A stretch of 64,000 nt of DNA, taken from contig JAVBQL010000009.1 of the NCBI GenBank assembly GCA_031549085.1, forward strand, positions 15,837 through 79,836, given 5' to 3'. How positions within the stretch are numbered: position 1 is the stretch's first letter; every line of letters begins with the position of its first letter. This document shows, piece by piece, positions 1 to 8,812 of the stretch. Below the pieces are notes generated by a model. The model was not told the DNA's origin. It made no database searches and saw only the letters and a list, made by a program, of their open reading frames with translations. This DNA is from JAVBQL01 sp031549085 (GTDB lineage Bacteria; Spirochaetota; GWE2-31-10; MWDO01). A program made the translations under genes and the position numbers.

Positions 1-575
1 ACATAGTCAGCAGCAATTGGAACATCACAAATAACAGCATCAATTCTTCCAACATCAAGCTCTTCAACTGCAAATAGTATATCATCATACAATTCCAATT
101 TGACATTTCCAAGTTTCTCTATTTCAGCTGCTCCAGTAGTCTCTTTTTGAGCTCCAACTTTTTTTCCAACTAGATCTTTCATAGTTCTTACAGATGTATC
201 ATTAAATCTTGTTATAATAACCTGTCCAGCATTAACATATGGCATTGAAAAATCATATTTTCTCTTTCTCTCTTCATTGATTGTAACGCTTGATACTATA
301 ACATCAACTTCACCAGAATCTAGCTTTTCAAATATTCCATCCCAAGCAAGAACCTTAAATTCAGGAGCTAAATTTGATACTTTTGATAGAGCCTTAAATA
401 GCTCAATATCAAAACCAACCAACTGTTGAGTATCTTCATCAATATACTCCATTGGCGGCCATGTTGCGTCTGTACCAACCACTACTTTTTTTTGTGGTTC
501 TTTTTTACAAGAGAAAGTTAAAGATAGGGAAGCCAATAATATAATAGCAATAAATAAAAAATAGATTTTTTTCAT
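1..575 (-). CDS. Amino-acid ABC transporter substrate-binding lipoprotein (partial)
   Basis: This is the N-terminal 191 residues of a family 3 periplasmic solute-binding protein, and the window edge cuts off the C-terminus. The start ATG (575-573) follows a GGAG site. A signal peptide ends in the lipobox LTFSC, so the protein should be lipid-anchored. The mature part opens VVVGTDATWPPMEYID and then has LVGFDIEL, SGEVDVIVSSVTINEERK and DFSMPYV, the usual order of motifs in polar amino-acid and glutamine-binding proteins. The ligand cannot be read from this part, and the permease and ATPase genes would lie outside the window. Confidence 0.9.
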   Translation of the reverse strand, partial: MKKIYFLFIAIILLASLSLTFSCKKEPQKKVVVGTDATWPPMEYIDEDTQQLVGFDIELFKALSKVSNLAPEFKVLAWDGIFEKLDSGEVDVIVSSVTINEERKRKYDFSMPYVNAGQVIITRFNDTSVRTMKDLVGKKVGAQKETTGAAEIEKLGNVKLELYDDILFAVEELDVGRIDAVICDVPIAADY

Positions 576-622
576 AGTCGCTTGCTCCATATGTAGTAAG
601 AATAAGAATATTATATATAAAA

Positions 623-676
623 AAAACAGTGTTTTTTATGAAATATAATATTTTATAAAATAACCTGTTTTTTGTA
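623..676. other. AT-rich inverted repeat in the leader between binding protein and nadE
   Basis: AAAAAACAG near 624-632 is complementary to CTGTTTTTT near 667-675, and the loop contains a further ATTTTATAAAAT palindrome. It lies in the probable 5' leader of the minus-strand binding-protein gene. It could be an attenuator or simply AT-rich sequence. Confidence 0.3.
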
Positions 677-840
677 TATAACTATTATATATAGTATAAG
701 ATAAAAAAAAGCAAGCTTCTAACATAAAATAAGTTAAAATTTAAAATAGTTTCTATAAAAAAATGGACAATAGCAATAAATTTTTGTAATCTAACAATCA
801 AATTTATAAACTATATTGCATAGATAGGATTTTTAATAAG

Positions 841-2643
841 ATGTTTGGATTTATAAGATTTGGGGTTTCAACACCAAAAATAGGGGTAGGGGATATAGAG
901 TATAACTCAAAAGAGATTATAAAAATAATCAAAGAGAGTGCTTTAAACTCTACCTCGCTATTGCTATTTCCAGAGCTTGTTATTACAGGAAAAACCTGTG
1001 GAGAGCTATTTTTAAATAGAGGCTTTCTTAATAGAGTTAAAGATAGCTTCACCAATATATTAGCTGAAACTAGAGAGCTTGACACTATCTCTATCATTGG
1101 GCTTCCAATTCTTTATAATAATTCTATATATAATGCTGCTGCTGTTATACAGAGAGGTGAAGTTATTGGGGTTGTTCCTGCAAGTAAAAATCAAAAAAGT
1201 TTAAAATATTTTTCATATGAATATGGTTTTGATGAAATTTTAATAGATAATAAGAGTGTACCTTTTGGAGAGAATCTCCTTTTTTATAATCCTATAAACA
1301 ACTTAAAACTGAAAATTAATTTAGGAAATAAAAATAACTCCTTTGAAAATTGCAATGTTGTTTGTAATATGGATAGCATTCCATATACTCTTGATGGTTA
1401 TGATAACTATTTAGAATCAATAAAAAATAGATCTTATATTGATAAAAACTGTCAGCTTATTGCAAGCAATGGCTTTGGAGAGTCAAGTGCTGGCACTATC
1501 TACTCTGGTGCTTCAGCTATTTTTGAAAATGGAGGGACACTCTCTATAAAGTGTGACAATCTTGAATATGAGATAATATATGAAGATATCGATTTAGATC
1601 TAATTAACTCAATACAAAAAAACTCTTCATATAGTAGTGAAGATACTGTAATTACTATATTTCAAAACGAAAAAAAGTTTGAGTTAAAAAGAAAAATAGA
1701 TTCTGCCCCTTTTATAAAAAAAGAGGATAAATATTTTGAAAGACTATTAAAAATAGGTGCAATGGGGCTTGCAACTAGAATTAATTCTATAAATAATTGT
1801 TATTCTATAATTGGTCTATCTGGCGGTATCGACTCAGCTCTCTCTCTTCTTATTACTATTGAAGCATATAAAATGTTGGGACTTGGTTTAGATAAAATAG
1901 TTTGTGTTACAATGTCTGGCTTTGGAACGTCAGAGAAGAGCTATAATAGTGCGATATCTTTGATAAAATCTCTTAACCTTACTCATAAAGATATAGATGT
2001 AAAAGAGCTCTCTAAATCTGTTTTTACCTTAATTGAGCATGATGAGAAAAAGTATGATGTTGTATTTGAGAATGTACAGGCTAGGGCTAGAACACTTATT
2101 TTAATGAGTATAGCCAATCAGCTCGGCGGGATTGTGGTTGGAACAAGCAATATGTCGGAGATTGCTCTTGGATGGTCTACATATAATGGGGATCATATGA
2201 GTATGTATAACCCAATTGGAAGTATCCCAAAAACTCTTGTTAAAGAGTTTGTTCTTTGGCTCTCTAATAACAGGTATAAAAACATATCAGAAACTTTATT
2301 AAATATTTGTAACTCCTATTTTTCACCGGAACTAAAGCCAGTTGGCATAGAGGAGCAAAAATCTGAAGATAGCATTGGCCCATATGAATTAAATGACTTT
2401 TTTCTCTACTACTTTATAAAATATGGCTTTGAGGAGAAAAAAATAGTATTTTTAGCAGAACTTGCCTTTAAGGCTAAGTATGATTCAAAAACTATCGAAA
2501 ATAGATTCAAGCTTTTTTGCAAAAGATTTCTCTCTTCCCAGTGGAAAAGAGACGTCGCACCACTATTTCCAAAGCTTTTTGACTTTAGTCTATCTTCAAG
2601 AGATGGCTATATAGTTCCCAGTGAAAATTTTTTCAACTTTTGA
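841..2643 (+). CDS. nadE: NAD+ synthetase with degenerate amidase domain
   Basis: This protein of 600 residues has a nitrilase-like N-terminal half (about 1-270) and an NAD+ synthetase C-terminal half. The synthetase half keeps the PP-loop SGGIDS (about residue 328) and the run GTSNMSEIALGWSTYNGDH followed by SIPKT, so it should adenylate nicotinic acid adenine dinucleotide and amidate it. In the amidase half Glu45 (FPEL) is present. The segment where glutamine-dependent NadE enzymes carry the catalytic cysteine (usually ICEDLW) reads INLGNKNN here. The domain may therefore be a dead glutaminase, and the enzyme may use free ammonia. nadD lies about 2 kb downstream. The start ATG has only a weak AGGA upstream. 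Confidence 0.9.
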   Translation: MFGFIRFGVSTPKIGVGDIEYNSKEIIKIIKESALNSTSLLLFPELVITGKTCGELFLNRGFLNRVKDSFTNILAETRELDTISIIGLPILYNNSIYNAAAVIQRGEVIGVVPASKNQKSLKYFSYEYGFDEILIDNKSVPFGENLLFYNPINNLKLKINLGNKNNSFENCNVVCNMDSIPYTLDGYDNYLESIKNRSYIDKNCQLIASNGFGESSAGTIYSGASAIFENGGTLSIKCDNLEYEIIYEDIDLDLINSIQKNSSYSSEDTVITIFQNEKKFELKRKIDSAPFIKKEDKYFERLLKIGAMGLATRINSINNCYSIIGLSGGIDSALSLLITIEAYKMLGLGLDKIVCVTMSGFGTSEKSYNSAISLIKSLNLTHKDIDVKELSKSVFTLIEHDEKKYDVVFENVQARARTLILMSIANQLGGIVVGTSNMSEIALGWSTYNGDHMSMYNPIGSIPKTLVKEFVLWLSNNRYKNISETLLNICNSYFSPELKPVGIEEQKSEDSIGPYELNDFFLYYFIKYGFEEKKIVFLAELAFKAKYDSKTIENRFKLFCKRFLSSQWKRDVAPLFPKLFDFSLSSRDGYIVPSENFFNF

Positions 2644-2655
2644 AAAGAAAAAAAG

Positions 2656-2684
2656 TTGACAAAAATATTCTAATAGTGTATCTA
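2656..2684 (+). promoter_or_regulatory. Sigma-70 promoter for the tRNA and rplU cluster
   Basis: TTGACA (2656-2661) is followed by a 17-nt spacer and TATCTA (2679-2684), about 28 nt upstream of the tRNA. The -35 box is the perfect consensus. Confidence 0.75.
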
Positions 2685-2712
2685 GTTCATACACAATTTT
2701 GATTGTTAATTG

Positions 2713-2786
2713 GGGCCCTTAGCTCAGTTGGTTAGAGCAGCTGACTCATAATCAGCGGGTCCTTGGTTCAAATCCATGAGGGCCCA
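2713..2786 (+). tRNA. tRNA with CAU anticodon (Ile2 or elongator Met)
   Basis: A full cloverleaf can be drawn: acceptor GGGCCCT paired with AGGGCCC, D-arm TAGCTCAGTTGGTTAGAG, anticodon stem GCTGA/TCAGC around loop CTCATAA, and T-loop TTCAAAT. The anticodon is CAU. The body resembles both elongator Met and lysidine-modified Ile2 tRNAs, and sequence alone does not settle which. The CCA end is not encoded. The T-stem contains one T-T mismatch. The rplU start codon follows about 40 nt downstream. Confidence 0.9.
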
Positions 2787-2825
2787 ATTTTTATTTATAG
2801 TATATAAGTGATTAGGAGAATTTTT

Positions 2826-3137
2826 ATGACAGCCGTTTTTGAGGATAGAGGCAGACAATACAAAGTAAAAAAAGATGATGTTATATATATTGACAGAATG
2901 GAGACAAAAGATGGAGAGCTGATAGAATTCTCTAATGTACTTCTTGCAAGTGGAGATGATGTTAAGATTGGTGCTCCATATGTAGCAAATGCAAAGGTAA
3001 AGGCTCGTGTTGTTGAGACTCTCTTAAAAGACAAGAAAGTTATAGTTTTTAAATTCAAAAGAAGAAAGAACTATAAGAGAACAAGAGGACACAGACAACA
3101 GTATACAGTTGTTAAGATTGAAGAGATAATAGCTTAA
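2826..3137 (+). CDS. rplU: 50S ribosomal protein L21
   Basis: This 103-residue protein has the L21 pattern: RGRQYKVKKDDVI near the N-terminus, then GAPYV, KVKARVV and the basic tail KFKRRKNYKRTRGHRQQYT. I chose ATG 2826 because AGGAG sits 8 nt upstream; an earlier in-frame start at 2808 would put that site inside the gene. L21 binds 23S rRNA in the large subunit. It begins the compact rplU-prp-rpmA cluster, with 8 nt to prp. Confidence 0.95.
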   Translation: MTAVFEDRGRQYKVKKDDVIYIDRMETKDGELIEFSNVLLASGDDVKIGAPYVANAKVKARVVETLLKDKKVIVFKFKRRKNYKRTRGHRQQYTVVKIEEIIA

Positions 3138-3145
3138 AAAATATC

Positions 3146-3472
3146 TTGATTAAGATAGTTTTAAAAGTAGATGGCTATAATATATTAAAAAATTTAGTTA
3201 TTATTGGACATTCGGGATTTGCAACAAAAGGAGATGATCCGCTTTGTGCGGGAGTCTCTATATTAGCATATTCAATGTTGTCCGCTTTGAAAAATATACC
3301 AGACATAGATTATATTTTTAGTGATGATGAAGATTTTTCAATCAAACTTATATCTTATACAGATAAAGTATCATCAGAGCTTAGGGGTATAACAATATTC
3401 TTTGTTTGCGGTATAAAGATTTTAAGTGATAATTTTAAAAAACATATAACTTTTAAAATAGAAGGAGTGTAA
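3146..3472 (+). CDS. prp: Ribosomal-processing cysteine protease Prp
   Basis: This 108-residue protein lies between rplU and rpmA and carries both Prp signatures: His in GHSGFA (about residue 22) and Cys in DPLCAGVSIL (about residue 34), the proposed catalytic dyad. In Firmicutes, Prp removes an N-terminal extension of L27. Here L27 starts directly with MAHHKGGGSS and has no extension, so the substrate is unclear. The start is TTG, with no good Shine-Dalgarno, 8 nt after the rplU stop, which suggests translational coupling. Confidence 0.85.
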   Translation: MIKIVLKVDGYNILKNLVIIGHSGFATKGDDPLCAGVSILAYSMLSALKNIPDIDYIFSDDEDFSIKLISYTDKVSSELRGITIFFVCGIKILSDNFKKHITFKIEGV

Positions 3473-3473
3473 C

Positions 3474-3734
3474 ATGGCTCATCATAAAGGGGGCGGAAGC
3501 TCAAGAAACGGAAGAGATAGTGAGTCAAAAAGACTTGGCGTTAAAGAATTTGCAGGTACTTTTGTAACAGCTGGCTCTATATTGGTTCGCCAAAGAGGTA
3601 CTCGTTTTCATAGTGGTAAAAATGTTGGATGCGGAAGAGATTTTTCTCTATATGCTCTTATAGATGGATATGTTAAATTTGAGAGAATCCACAATGGTAC
3701 AAAGAGAGCTATTAGTGTCTACTCTGAAAAATAG
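3474..3734 (+). CDS. rpmA: 50S ribosomal protein L27
   Basis: This 86-residue protein begins MAHHKGGGSSRNGRDSESKR, followed by GVKEFAGTFVTAGSILVRQRGT and the FHSGKNVGCGRDFSLYAL segment typical of L27. The flexible N-terminus reaches the peptidyl-transferase centre. AGGAG precedes the ATG, and prp ends 1 nt upstream. The lack of a cleavable N-terminal extension is notable because prp is next door. Confidence 0.96.
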   Translation: MAHHKGGGSSRNGRDSESKRLGVKEFAGTFVTAGSILVRQRGTRFHSGKNVGCGRDFSLYALIDGYVKFERIHNGTKRAISVYSEK

Positions 3735-3762
3735 AGAGTAAGTTCTTATGTACTTATGAGAG

Positions 3763-3786
3763 GAGGGGGAAGTTCCCCTCTTTTTC
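3763..3786 (+). terminator. Rho-independent terminator of the rplU-rpmA operon
   Basis: The 6-bp GC stem GAGGGG/CCCCTC with loop gaagtt is followed by TTTTT. It lies 29 nt after the rpmA stop. Confidence 0.85.
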
Positions 3787-3870
3787 AAATCCCACCTTCA
3801 TAAACACAAGTTTGTGTTAATAATCTTTAATAAAGAAATATACTTAATTTTGCAAGAGGTCTAGTGATCT

Positions 3871-4866
3871 ATGCAGCATTTTATAGATGAGACAGAGATA
3901 GTTGTTCGCTCTGGCAGCGGCGGTCCAGGAAGTGTTAGTTTTCGCAGAGAGAGAGGTGTGCCATATGGTGGACCTGATGGCGGAGATGGTGGCAGAGGCG
4001 GAGATGTTGTCTTTGTTACAAAACTCAATGTAAGAACTCTCTACAAACTAAAATTAACCAGAAAATTCTTTGCTAAGAATGGCGACCAAGGAGGAGGGGC
4101 AGGCTGTCATGGAAAAGATGGCGAAAATGTTATAATCGAAGTTCCTCCCGGCACCCTTATCTATGACTCTGTAACTAATGAATTAATAAAAGATCTATCA
4201 GAAAACAATGCTGAATTTACTCTTCTAAAAGGCGGATTGGGTGGAAGAGGTAATATTCATTTTGCTACATCAACCAATCAAACACCCAGATATGCACAAC
4301 CCGGTATAAAGGGTGAGGAGCTAACTTTAAGGCTGGAACTAAAGCTGATTGCTGATGTTGGGCTTGTTGGCTTTCCAAATGTTGGAAAATCTACACTTCT
4401 AAGTGTTGTCTCTAAAGCAAAACCAAAGATAGCAAACTATCCATTTACTACACTTATTCCAAATCTTGGCGTCTTTACTGTTGAAGATGATAACTTTGTT
4501 ATGGCTGATATCCCAGGCATAATTGAGGGGGCCTCTCATGGGGTTGGTTTGGGACTCGATTTTTTGAAACATATTGAGAGAACAAAGGTACTACTATATT
4601 TGATAGATATATCAGATGAGGCCTACCTAGAACAATATGATCTTCTAAAAAATGAACTATCAATCTACTCAAAAAAATTGGCAGCAAAACCCTCTATTGT
4701 TGTTGCTTCAAAGATGGATTTTGAAAGTAGTAAAGAGAGATTGGAAGAATTAAAGAACAAATTATCTGCAGATATTTTAGGAATATCATCAATAACTAAC
4801 TTTAATATAAAACCTTTATTATATCTTCTAAAGAATATCATAGAGCAGACAGAAAAAGATGGATAA
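3871..4866 (+). CDS. obgE: GTPase Obg
   Basis: This 331-residue ribosome-associated GTPase has the glycine-rich Obg fold (about 1-158, with GGPDGGDGGRGGDV), then the G domain: P-loop GFPNVGKSTLL (about 167), switch II DIPGIIEGAS and G4 as SKMD instead of the usual NKxD. The C-terminal OCT domain of longer homologues is absent. AAGAGG precedes the ATG. The last 8 nt overlap nadD, so the two are probably cotranslated. Confidence 0.95.
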   Translation: MQHFIDETEIVVRSGSGGPGSVSFRRERGVPYGGPDGGDGGRGGDVVFVTKLNVRTLYKLKLTRKFFAKNGDQGGGAGCHGKDGENVIIEVPPGTLIYDSVTNELIKDLSENNAEFTLLKGGLGGRGNIHFATSTNQTPRYAQPGIKGEELTLRLELKLIADVGLVGFPNVGKSTLLSVVSKAKPKIANYPFTTLIPNLGVFTVEDDNFVMADIPGIIEGASHGVGLGLDFLKHIERTKVLLYLIDISDEAYLEQYDLLKNELSIYSKKLAAKPSIVVASKMDFESSKERLEELKNKLSADILGISSITNFNIKPLLYLLKNIIEQTEKDG

Positions 4867-5434
4867 AATTGCAATATATGGTGGGACATTTAATCCAATT
4901 CATATAGGCCATTTGCTTACTGCTTTTGATGTTTTAGAACAGACTGACTATAAAAAAGTTATTTTTATCCCAACCAATATCCCCCCTCACAAAGAGTTTA
5001 ATAGAGATGTATCAGCAGAAGATAGAATTAAAATGGTAGAACTATCTATTTCTTCAATAAAAGATTTTTTATTTGATGATATTGAAATAAAACGTGGTGG
5101 GAAATCTTACACTTATGATACTATAGTATATTTGCAGGAAAAATTTTCTAATGCCCAATTTGGATTTATCGTTGGTGATGATTTAGCTAAAGAGCTTCAT
5201 ACATGGAAAAATTTTCCTCAATTACAAAATATGTGTGAGTTTTTATGTTTAAAAAGGGATAATATAGAGATTAAAACCGATTATAAATTGACACATATAA
5301 ATAACAGAATTATCTCAATTGGCTCAACAGAGATTAGAGAGCGAATTAGAAAAGAGCTTCCTATAACTTTTATGGTTACAAGAGAGGTTGAAAATTATAT
5401 ATATGAAAACAGACTATACATGGACAAAGACTGA
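4859..5434 (+). CDS. nadD: Nicotinate-nucleotide adenylyltransferase
   Basis: This 191-residue nucleotidyltransferase has YGGTFNPIHIGHL at the N-terminus, containing the HxGH motif, and SIGSTEIRERI near the C-terminus, the ISSTxxR-like motif that binds ATP phosphates. It converts nicotinic acid mononucleotide to deamido-NAD, the substrate of the nearby NadE. It overlaps obgE by 8 nt. The rsfS gene that often follows nadD is not present. Confidence 0.95.
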   Translation: MDKIAIYGGTFNPIHIGHLLTAFDVLEQTDYKKVIFIPTNIPPHKEFNRDVSAEDRIKMVELSISSIKDFLFDDIEIKRGGKSYTYDTIVYLQEKFSNAQFGFIVGDDLAKELHTWKNFPQLQNMCEFLCLKRDNIEIKTDYKLTHINNRIISIGSTEIRERIRKELPITFMVTREVENYIYENRLYMDKD

Positions 5435-5756
5435 TATCTTAGAAAAATTAAAGTTTTTTTTAAGAAAAATAAAATCTCTTTTTTTTAGTTTCCTATATTA
5501 TAAAATAGTTTTAATACTTCTCTATTTTGTTGGCGGATATCAATCTTTTGCAAAGAAGACAATGGATCTAATATTAAGGCTTTTAGTTATTAATGATTGT
5601 TTTCTGCTATTTTTTTCATTGTCAATGATTGCCTATACCATACTAAGTAATAAGGATAATTTTCAGAAAATTCTCTTTTATCTGCTCGCTGCAGCCAACA
5701 TACTATTTTCTATTGTAACTATTCTTTTTGCTTTTGTCATAATAGTATTTAACTAA
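5403..5756 (+). CDS. Small hypothetical membrane protein
   Basis: This protein of about 117 residues was not recognised. It has a short basic N-terminus and three hydrophobic stretches (around SFLYYKIVLILLYFVGGY, LRLLVINDCFLLFFSLSMIA and FSIVTILFAFVIIVF), so it should be an inner-membrane protein. It overlaps the 3' end of nadD by 32 nt in another frame. The start is uncertain: TTG 5388 is also in frame and neither start has a good Shine-Dalgarno. The position suggests it is cotranscribed with obgE-nadD. Confidence 0.55.
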   Translation: MKTDYTWTKTDILEKLKFFLRKIKSLFFSFLYYKIVLILLYFVGGYQSFAKKTMDLILRLLVINDCFLLFFSLSMIAYTILSNKDNFQKILFYLLAAANILFSIVTILFAFVIIVFN

Positions 5757-5800
5757 AAAGTTTAGAAAGGTATAAAAAACTCTTCTATATGAAAAAATGG

Positions 5801-5829
5801 TTTACTATTTTATAAAATTTGCTTATTAT
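5801..5829 (+). promoter_or_regulatory. Sigma-70 promoter for the chemoreceptor gene
   Basis: TTTACT (5801-5806), a 17-nt spacer and TATTAT (5824-5829) lie 33 nt before the TTG start. Confidence 0.55.
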
Positions 5830-5861
5830 AGATATTCATTATTTTGTTTTTGGAGCTTTTT

Positions 5862-7958
5862 TTGATATACAATAAGCTGAGTAATTTTCAAAAGCTTTTA
5901 ATCCCATTTATTGTTGTTACAATATTTATTGCTACCCCTGGCGTTCTGTTTATCTATTATACTATTAACAGCAATGTAAAAGAACATAGTTCAAATAATA
6001 TAAATCAAAAGGGAACTATTCTTACAAAAACAATGGTTTCCCTTGAAAAGTCTTTAGAATCTGCAACATACCTTCTGGAGTATAGCTCTATATTGGAAGG
6101 TGTTGAAAAAAATAATAATAATTTGATATCAAATATATCAAAATCATTTATAAATTCTTTGAATCTAGATTTTGTTGTAATTTTAGATAGATCTGGTGAA
6201 GAGGTATTAAAAAACCATAGTCTCTATAATCAAGACATAACCCACTATTTAATTGCAAAATATTTTAAAAATATAAATAACTTAAAGAAAGATCTCTTTT
6301 ATGATATTGTTGAAAACAGATTAATTTTGTTTGCAGTAACTCCAATAAAAGATATAGATAATAATATAGATGGGCTTATCTGTTTTGGGAATATTATAAC
6401 AAGCCAGAAATTCATAGAGAGATTAAAAGAGGTTACATTTCAAGATATTGTCTGTTTTGTAGATGGTAAAAAAGTTTTGTCAACCTTTACTGATGAAAAG
6501 CTTGCTAAAACAGATATTTTATTATCCCAAGACTTAAAAGATGAAGTATCCACAAATGGAAAGGTGATTACCTATTTTACAGAGATATCAAAAAAAAGAT
6601 TTTCAGTTGTTTTGTATCCTATAAATTCCCCAACAATAAAAAACCTTGGAGCAATAGCCGTATATAAAAGTGATGAGGTATCATCAAAAATAAGACATCA
6701 TGAGACAATAGCTGTTCTTATCACTATCTCTCTAATCATTATAATTTTATTCTTACTTATAATGATAATGTTTAGACTATACATATTGAAACCAATAAAT
6801 GAGCTTGATAAGATGATTGATAAGATAAAAATAGATGAGTACAATCTTGATAATAATATAAAAGATGAGGTTTCAAAAATAAAAGTCTTTGTCAATAATA
6901 TTGTTAATTTGGTCTCAAATGTGGGTGATGATATCTTATCAATTACGAATAGAACTGGAAGGGTTGGAGAAAACCTTGTTTATAGCTCAACACAGGTTAC
7001 TGCAATTACTGAGGAGACAAAAGAGAGACTTGATAATATTGGAAAAAGTATCGATTTTGTCTATGATGAGACAAGAATAACAAAAGAGCAGATTAGGGCA
7101 ATAAATGAGTTTGTTGTTGATATAATAGAGCTGATAAAATTGTTATCAAATACAGTAAATAGATCATCATATGCCACAGAGGAGATGATAGCAACTATAA
7201 ATAATATTGAAAAGATCACTGAAGAGAAAAAGAGAGTTACTGATAAGATCTCAAACATAGCAAAATTGGGTGAGACTAAAATGGGAAGTATGATATCTTC
7301 AATTGAAGATATCTCTAAATCAACAAACATAATTATGGAGATGACAAAAGTTATTGATGATGTTGCAGACAAGACAAACCTTCTTGCTATGAATGCCTCA
7401 ATTGAGGCTGCCCATGCTGGTGAGGCAGGCAGGGGCTTTAGTGTTGTGGCTGGTGAGATTAGAAAGCTTGCAGAGAGTACTGCAAGTAATGCAAAAAAGA
7501 TATCATCATCTCTAAATATAATATTGGATAAGATAAAGATAGCCCTCTATGCCTCTGAAGAGACCAGCAAAACAATCACAACTATTATAGACTTTGAGAC
7601 AGAGATATCAAGCAGTATGAATGAGATGCTTCTTGGTACCAAAGAGACTGCTGCTGGTGCAAATAAGATAATGAATATATTTACAGATTTGACTAAATTC
7701 ACTTTAGATGTTAGACGTACATCAGAAAGGATTAATTTAGGGGTAAAAAACATAGAGCAGGAGACAGATAAGATCTATAAAATTGTAAAGTCTGATAAAA
7801 ATAATTTTTCTGAAATTATTAAAAATTTTGAAGAGATGCTAAAAGATATTGCTTCATTTTCAGATCTTGCCAATACAAACCTGCAGCTTACAACAGATCT
7901 TTCAAAAAAAGCATCTAAGTTAAAGATAGAAAATAGTAATTTTACTTCTAAACCATAA
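5862..7958 (+). CDS. Methyl-accepting chemotaxis protein
   Basis: This transmembrane chemoreceptor has about 698 residues. An N-terminal membrane helix (about 11-32) and a second one (about 283-306, VLITISLIIIILFLLIMIMF) flank a periplasmic sensor domain of about 245 residues, probably Cache-like. A short HAMP-like linker (LKPINELDKMIDKI) leads to a long coiled-coil signalling domain. Its tip is conserved: DKTNLLAMNASIEAAHAGEA then GRGFSVVAGEIRKLAE (about 501-537), where CheA/CheW bind. I placed the start at TTG 5862 because GGAG lies 6-7 nt upstream; an in-frame TTG at 5844 precedes that site. The ligand is unknown. A lipoprotein and the TonB genes follow closely. Confidence 0.92.
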   Translation: MIYNKLSNFQKLLIPFIVVTIFIATPGVLFIYYTINSNVKEHSSNNINQKGTILTKTMVSLEKSLESATYLLEYSSILEGVEKNNNNLISNISKSFINSLNLDFVVILDRSGEEVLKNHSLYNQDITHYLIAKYFKNINNLKKDLFYDIVENRLILFAVTPIKDIDNNIDGLICFGNIITSQKFIERLKEVTFQDIVCFVDGKKVLSTFTDEKLAKTDILLSQDLKDEVSTNGKVITYFTEISKKRFSVVLYPINSPTIKNLGAIAVYKSDEVSSKIRHHETIAVLITISLIIIILFLLIMIMFRLYILKPINELDKMIDKIKIDEYNLDNNIKDEVSKIKVFVNNIVNLVSNVGDDILSITNRTGRVGENLVYSSTQVTAITEETKERLDNIGKSIDFVYDETRITKEQIRAINEFVVDIIELIKLLSNTVNRSSYATEEMIATINNIEKITEEKKRVTDKISNIAKLGETKMGSMISSIEDISKSTNIIMEMTKVIDDVADKTNLLAMNASIEAAHAGEAGRGFSVVAGEIRKLAESTASNAKKISSSLNIILDKIKIALYASEETSKTITTIIDFETEISSSMNEMLLGTKETAAGANKIMNIFTDLTKFTLDVRRTSERINLGVKNIEQETDKIYKIVKSDKNNFSEIIKNFEEMLKDIASFSDLANTNLQLTTDLSKKASKLKIENSNFTSKP

Positions 7959-7976
7959 GAATAACGGAGAAAATAG

Positions 7977-8801
7977 TTGTTAAAAATAAAAAAAATAGCT
8001 CTATTTTTGCCTCTTCTCTTTTTTATAACTAATTGTGCAACAATTGTTGCAAAAAAAGAGTCAGGTGAAAAAAAAGATTTTTCATATTCTATGCTGGTTT
8101 TTAAAAAATATAACAACCAAAGCTGGTTTGAGTTCTCTTCAAATTTAATAGAGCCATCTGTTTTAAAAGGTAGCTACACTATAGATGAGAGTGGTGATAT
8201 TGAGTGCTTCGTTAGTTCTCTCTATTTTTTAACAAACTGGTCAAACGGGTGGACAGAGGCTGAAGTTGAAGCCTTTGGGCAGCTCTCATTCAAAAAAGAT
8301 AGTAGCAACAGCTATAGGTGCAGTAGTTTAGAGGGCATTGAGCTTGGTGAAATTAAAAAGGGTTCTATAAAATTTTTTGATAACTACTATTTTGAAGATA
8401 GAGCAAGGAGAAGCATAAAAAATAAGCTTGATAGAATAAATAGTATGAATAATTTTGTTAGAGATAAGATAAAAATAGACTATTTTGTAACTCTTAATAA
8501 AATTGGAACTGATTCATATAAAAAAGCGACCTATGAACTATTTTTTCCAGAATTTACACTTAATTCTCCATATAATAACCCAGCATACAAAGTTAAGTCT
8601 TTAAAAGATGAGACAGAGCTAAGTGAAACGATTCTTTGGAATAAAAACTACACAAGAGAGGTTTTTCCTGAAAATCTACAAACTGTAAGGGACAGTGGTT
8701 CATTGCTTCGAGACTATGAGGAGAGCAGTGAGCTCTTTTTTATGGATTATAATATGGATTACTACATAAAACATATTTTACCAGAACTTATTTTTGATTA
8801 A
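7977..8801 (+). CDS. Hypothetical lipoprotein preceding the TonB operon
   Basis: This 274-residue protein starts at TTG with CGGAG upstream. Its signal peptide ends LLFFITNC, a lipobox. The mature protein is mostly polar with many aromatic residues, and I recognise no family. It begins 18 nt after the chemoreceptor and ends 11 nt before exbB, so it is likely cotranscribed with both and may serve the TonB system or the cell envelope. That role is inferred from position only. Confidence 0.7.
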   Translation: MLKIKKIALFLPLLFFITNCATIVAKKESGEKKDFSYSMLVFKKYNNQSWFEFSSNLIEPSVLKGSYTIDESGDIECFVSSLYFLTNWSNGWTEAEVEAFGQLSFKKDSSNSYRCSSLEGIELGEIKKGSIKFFDNYYFEDRARRSIKNKLDRINSMNNFVRDKIKIDYFVTLNKIGTDSYKKATYELFFPEFTLNSPYNNPAYKVKSLKDETELSETILWNKNYTREVFPENLQTVRDSGSLLRDYEESSELFFMDYNMDYYIKHILPELIFD

Positions 8802-8812
8802 GGAGAAAAATT

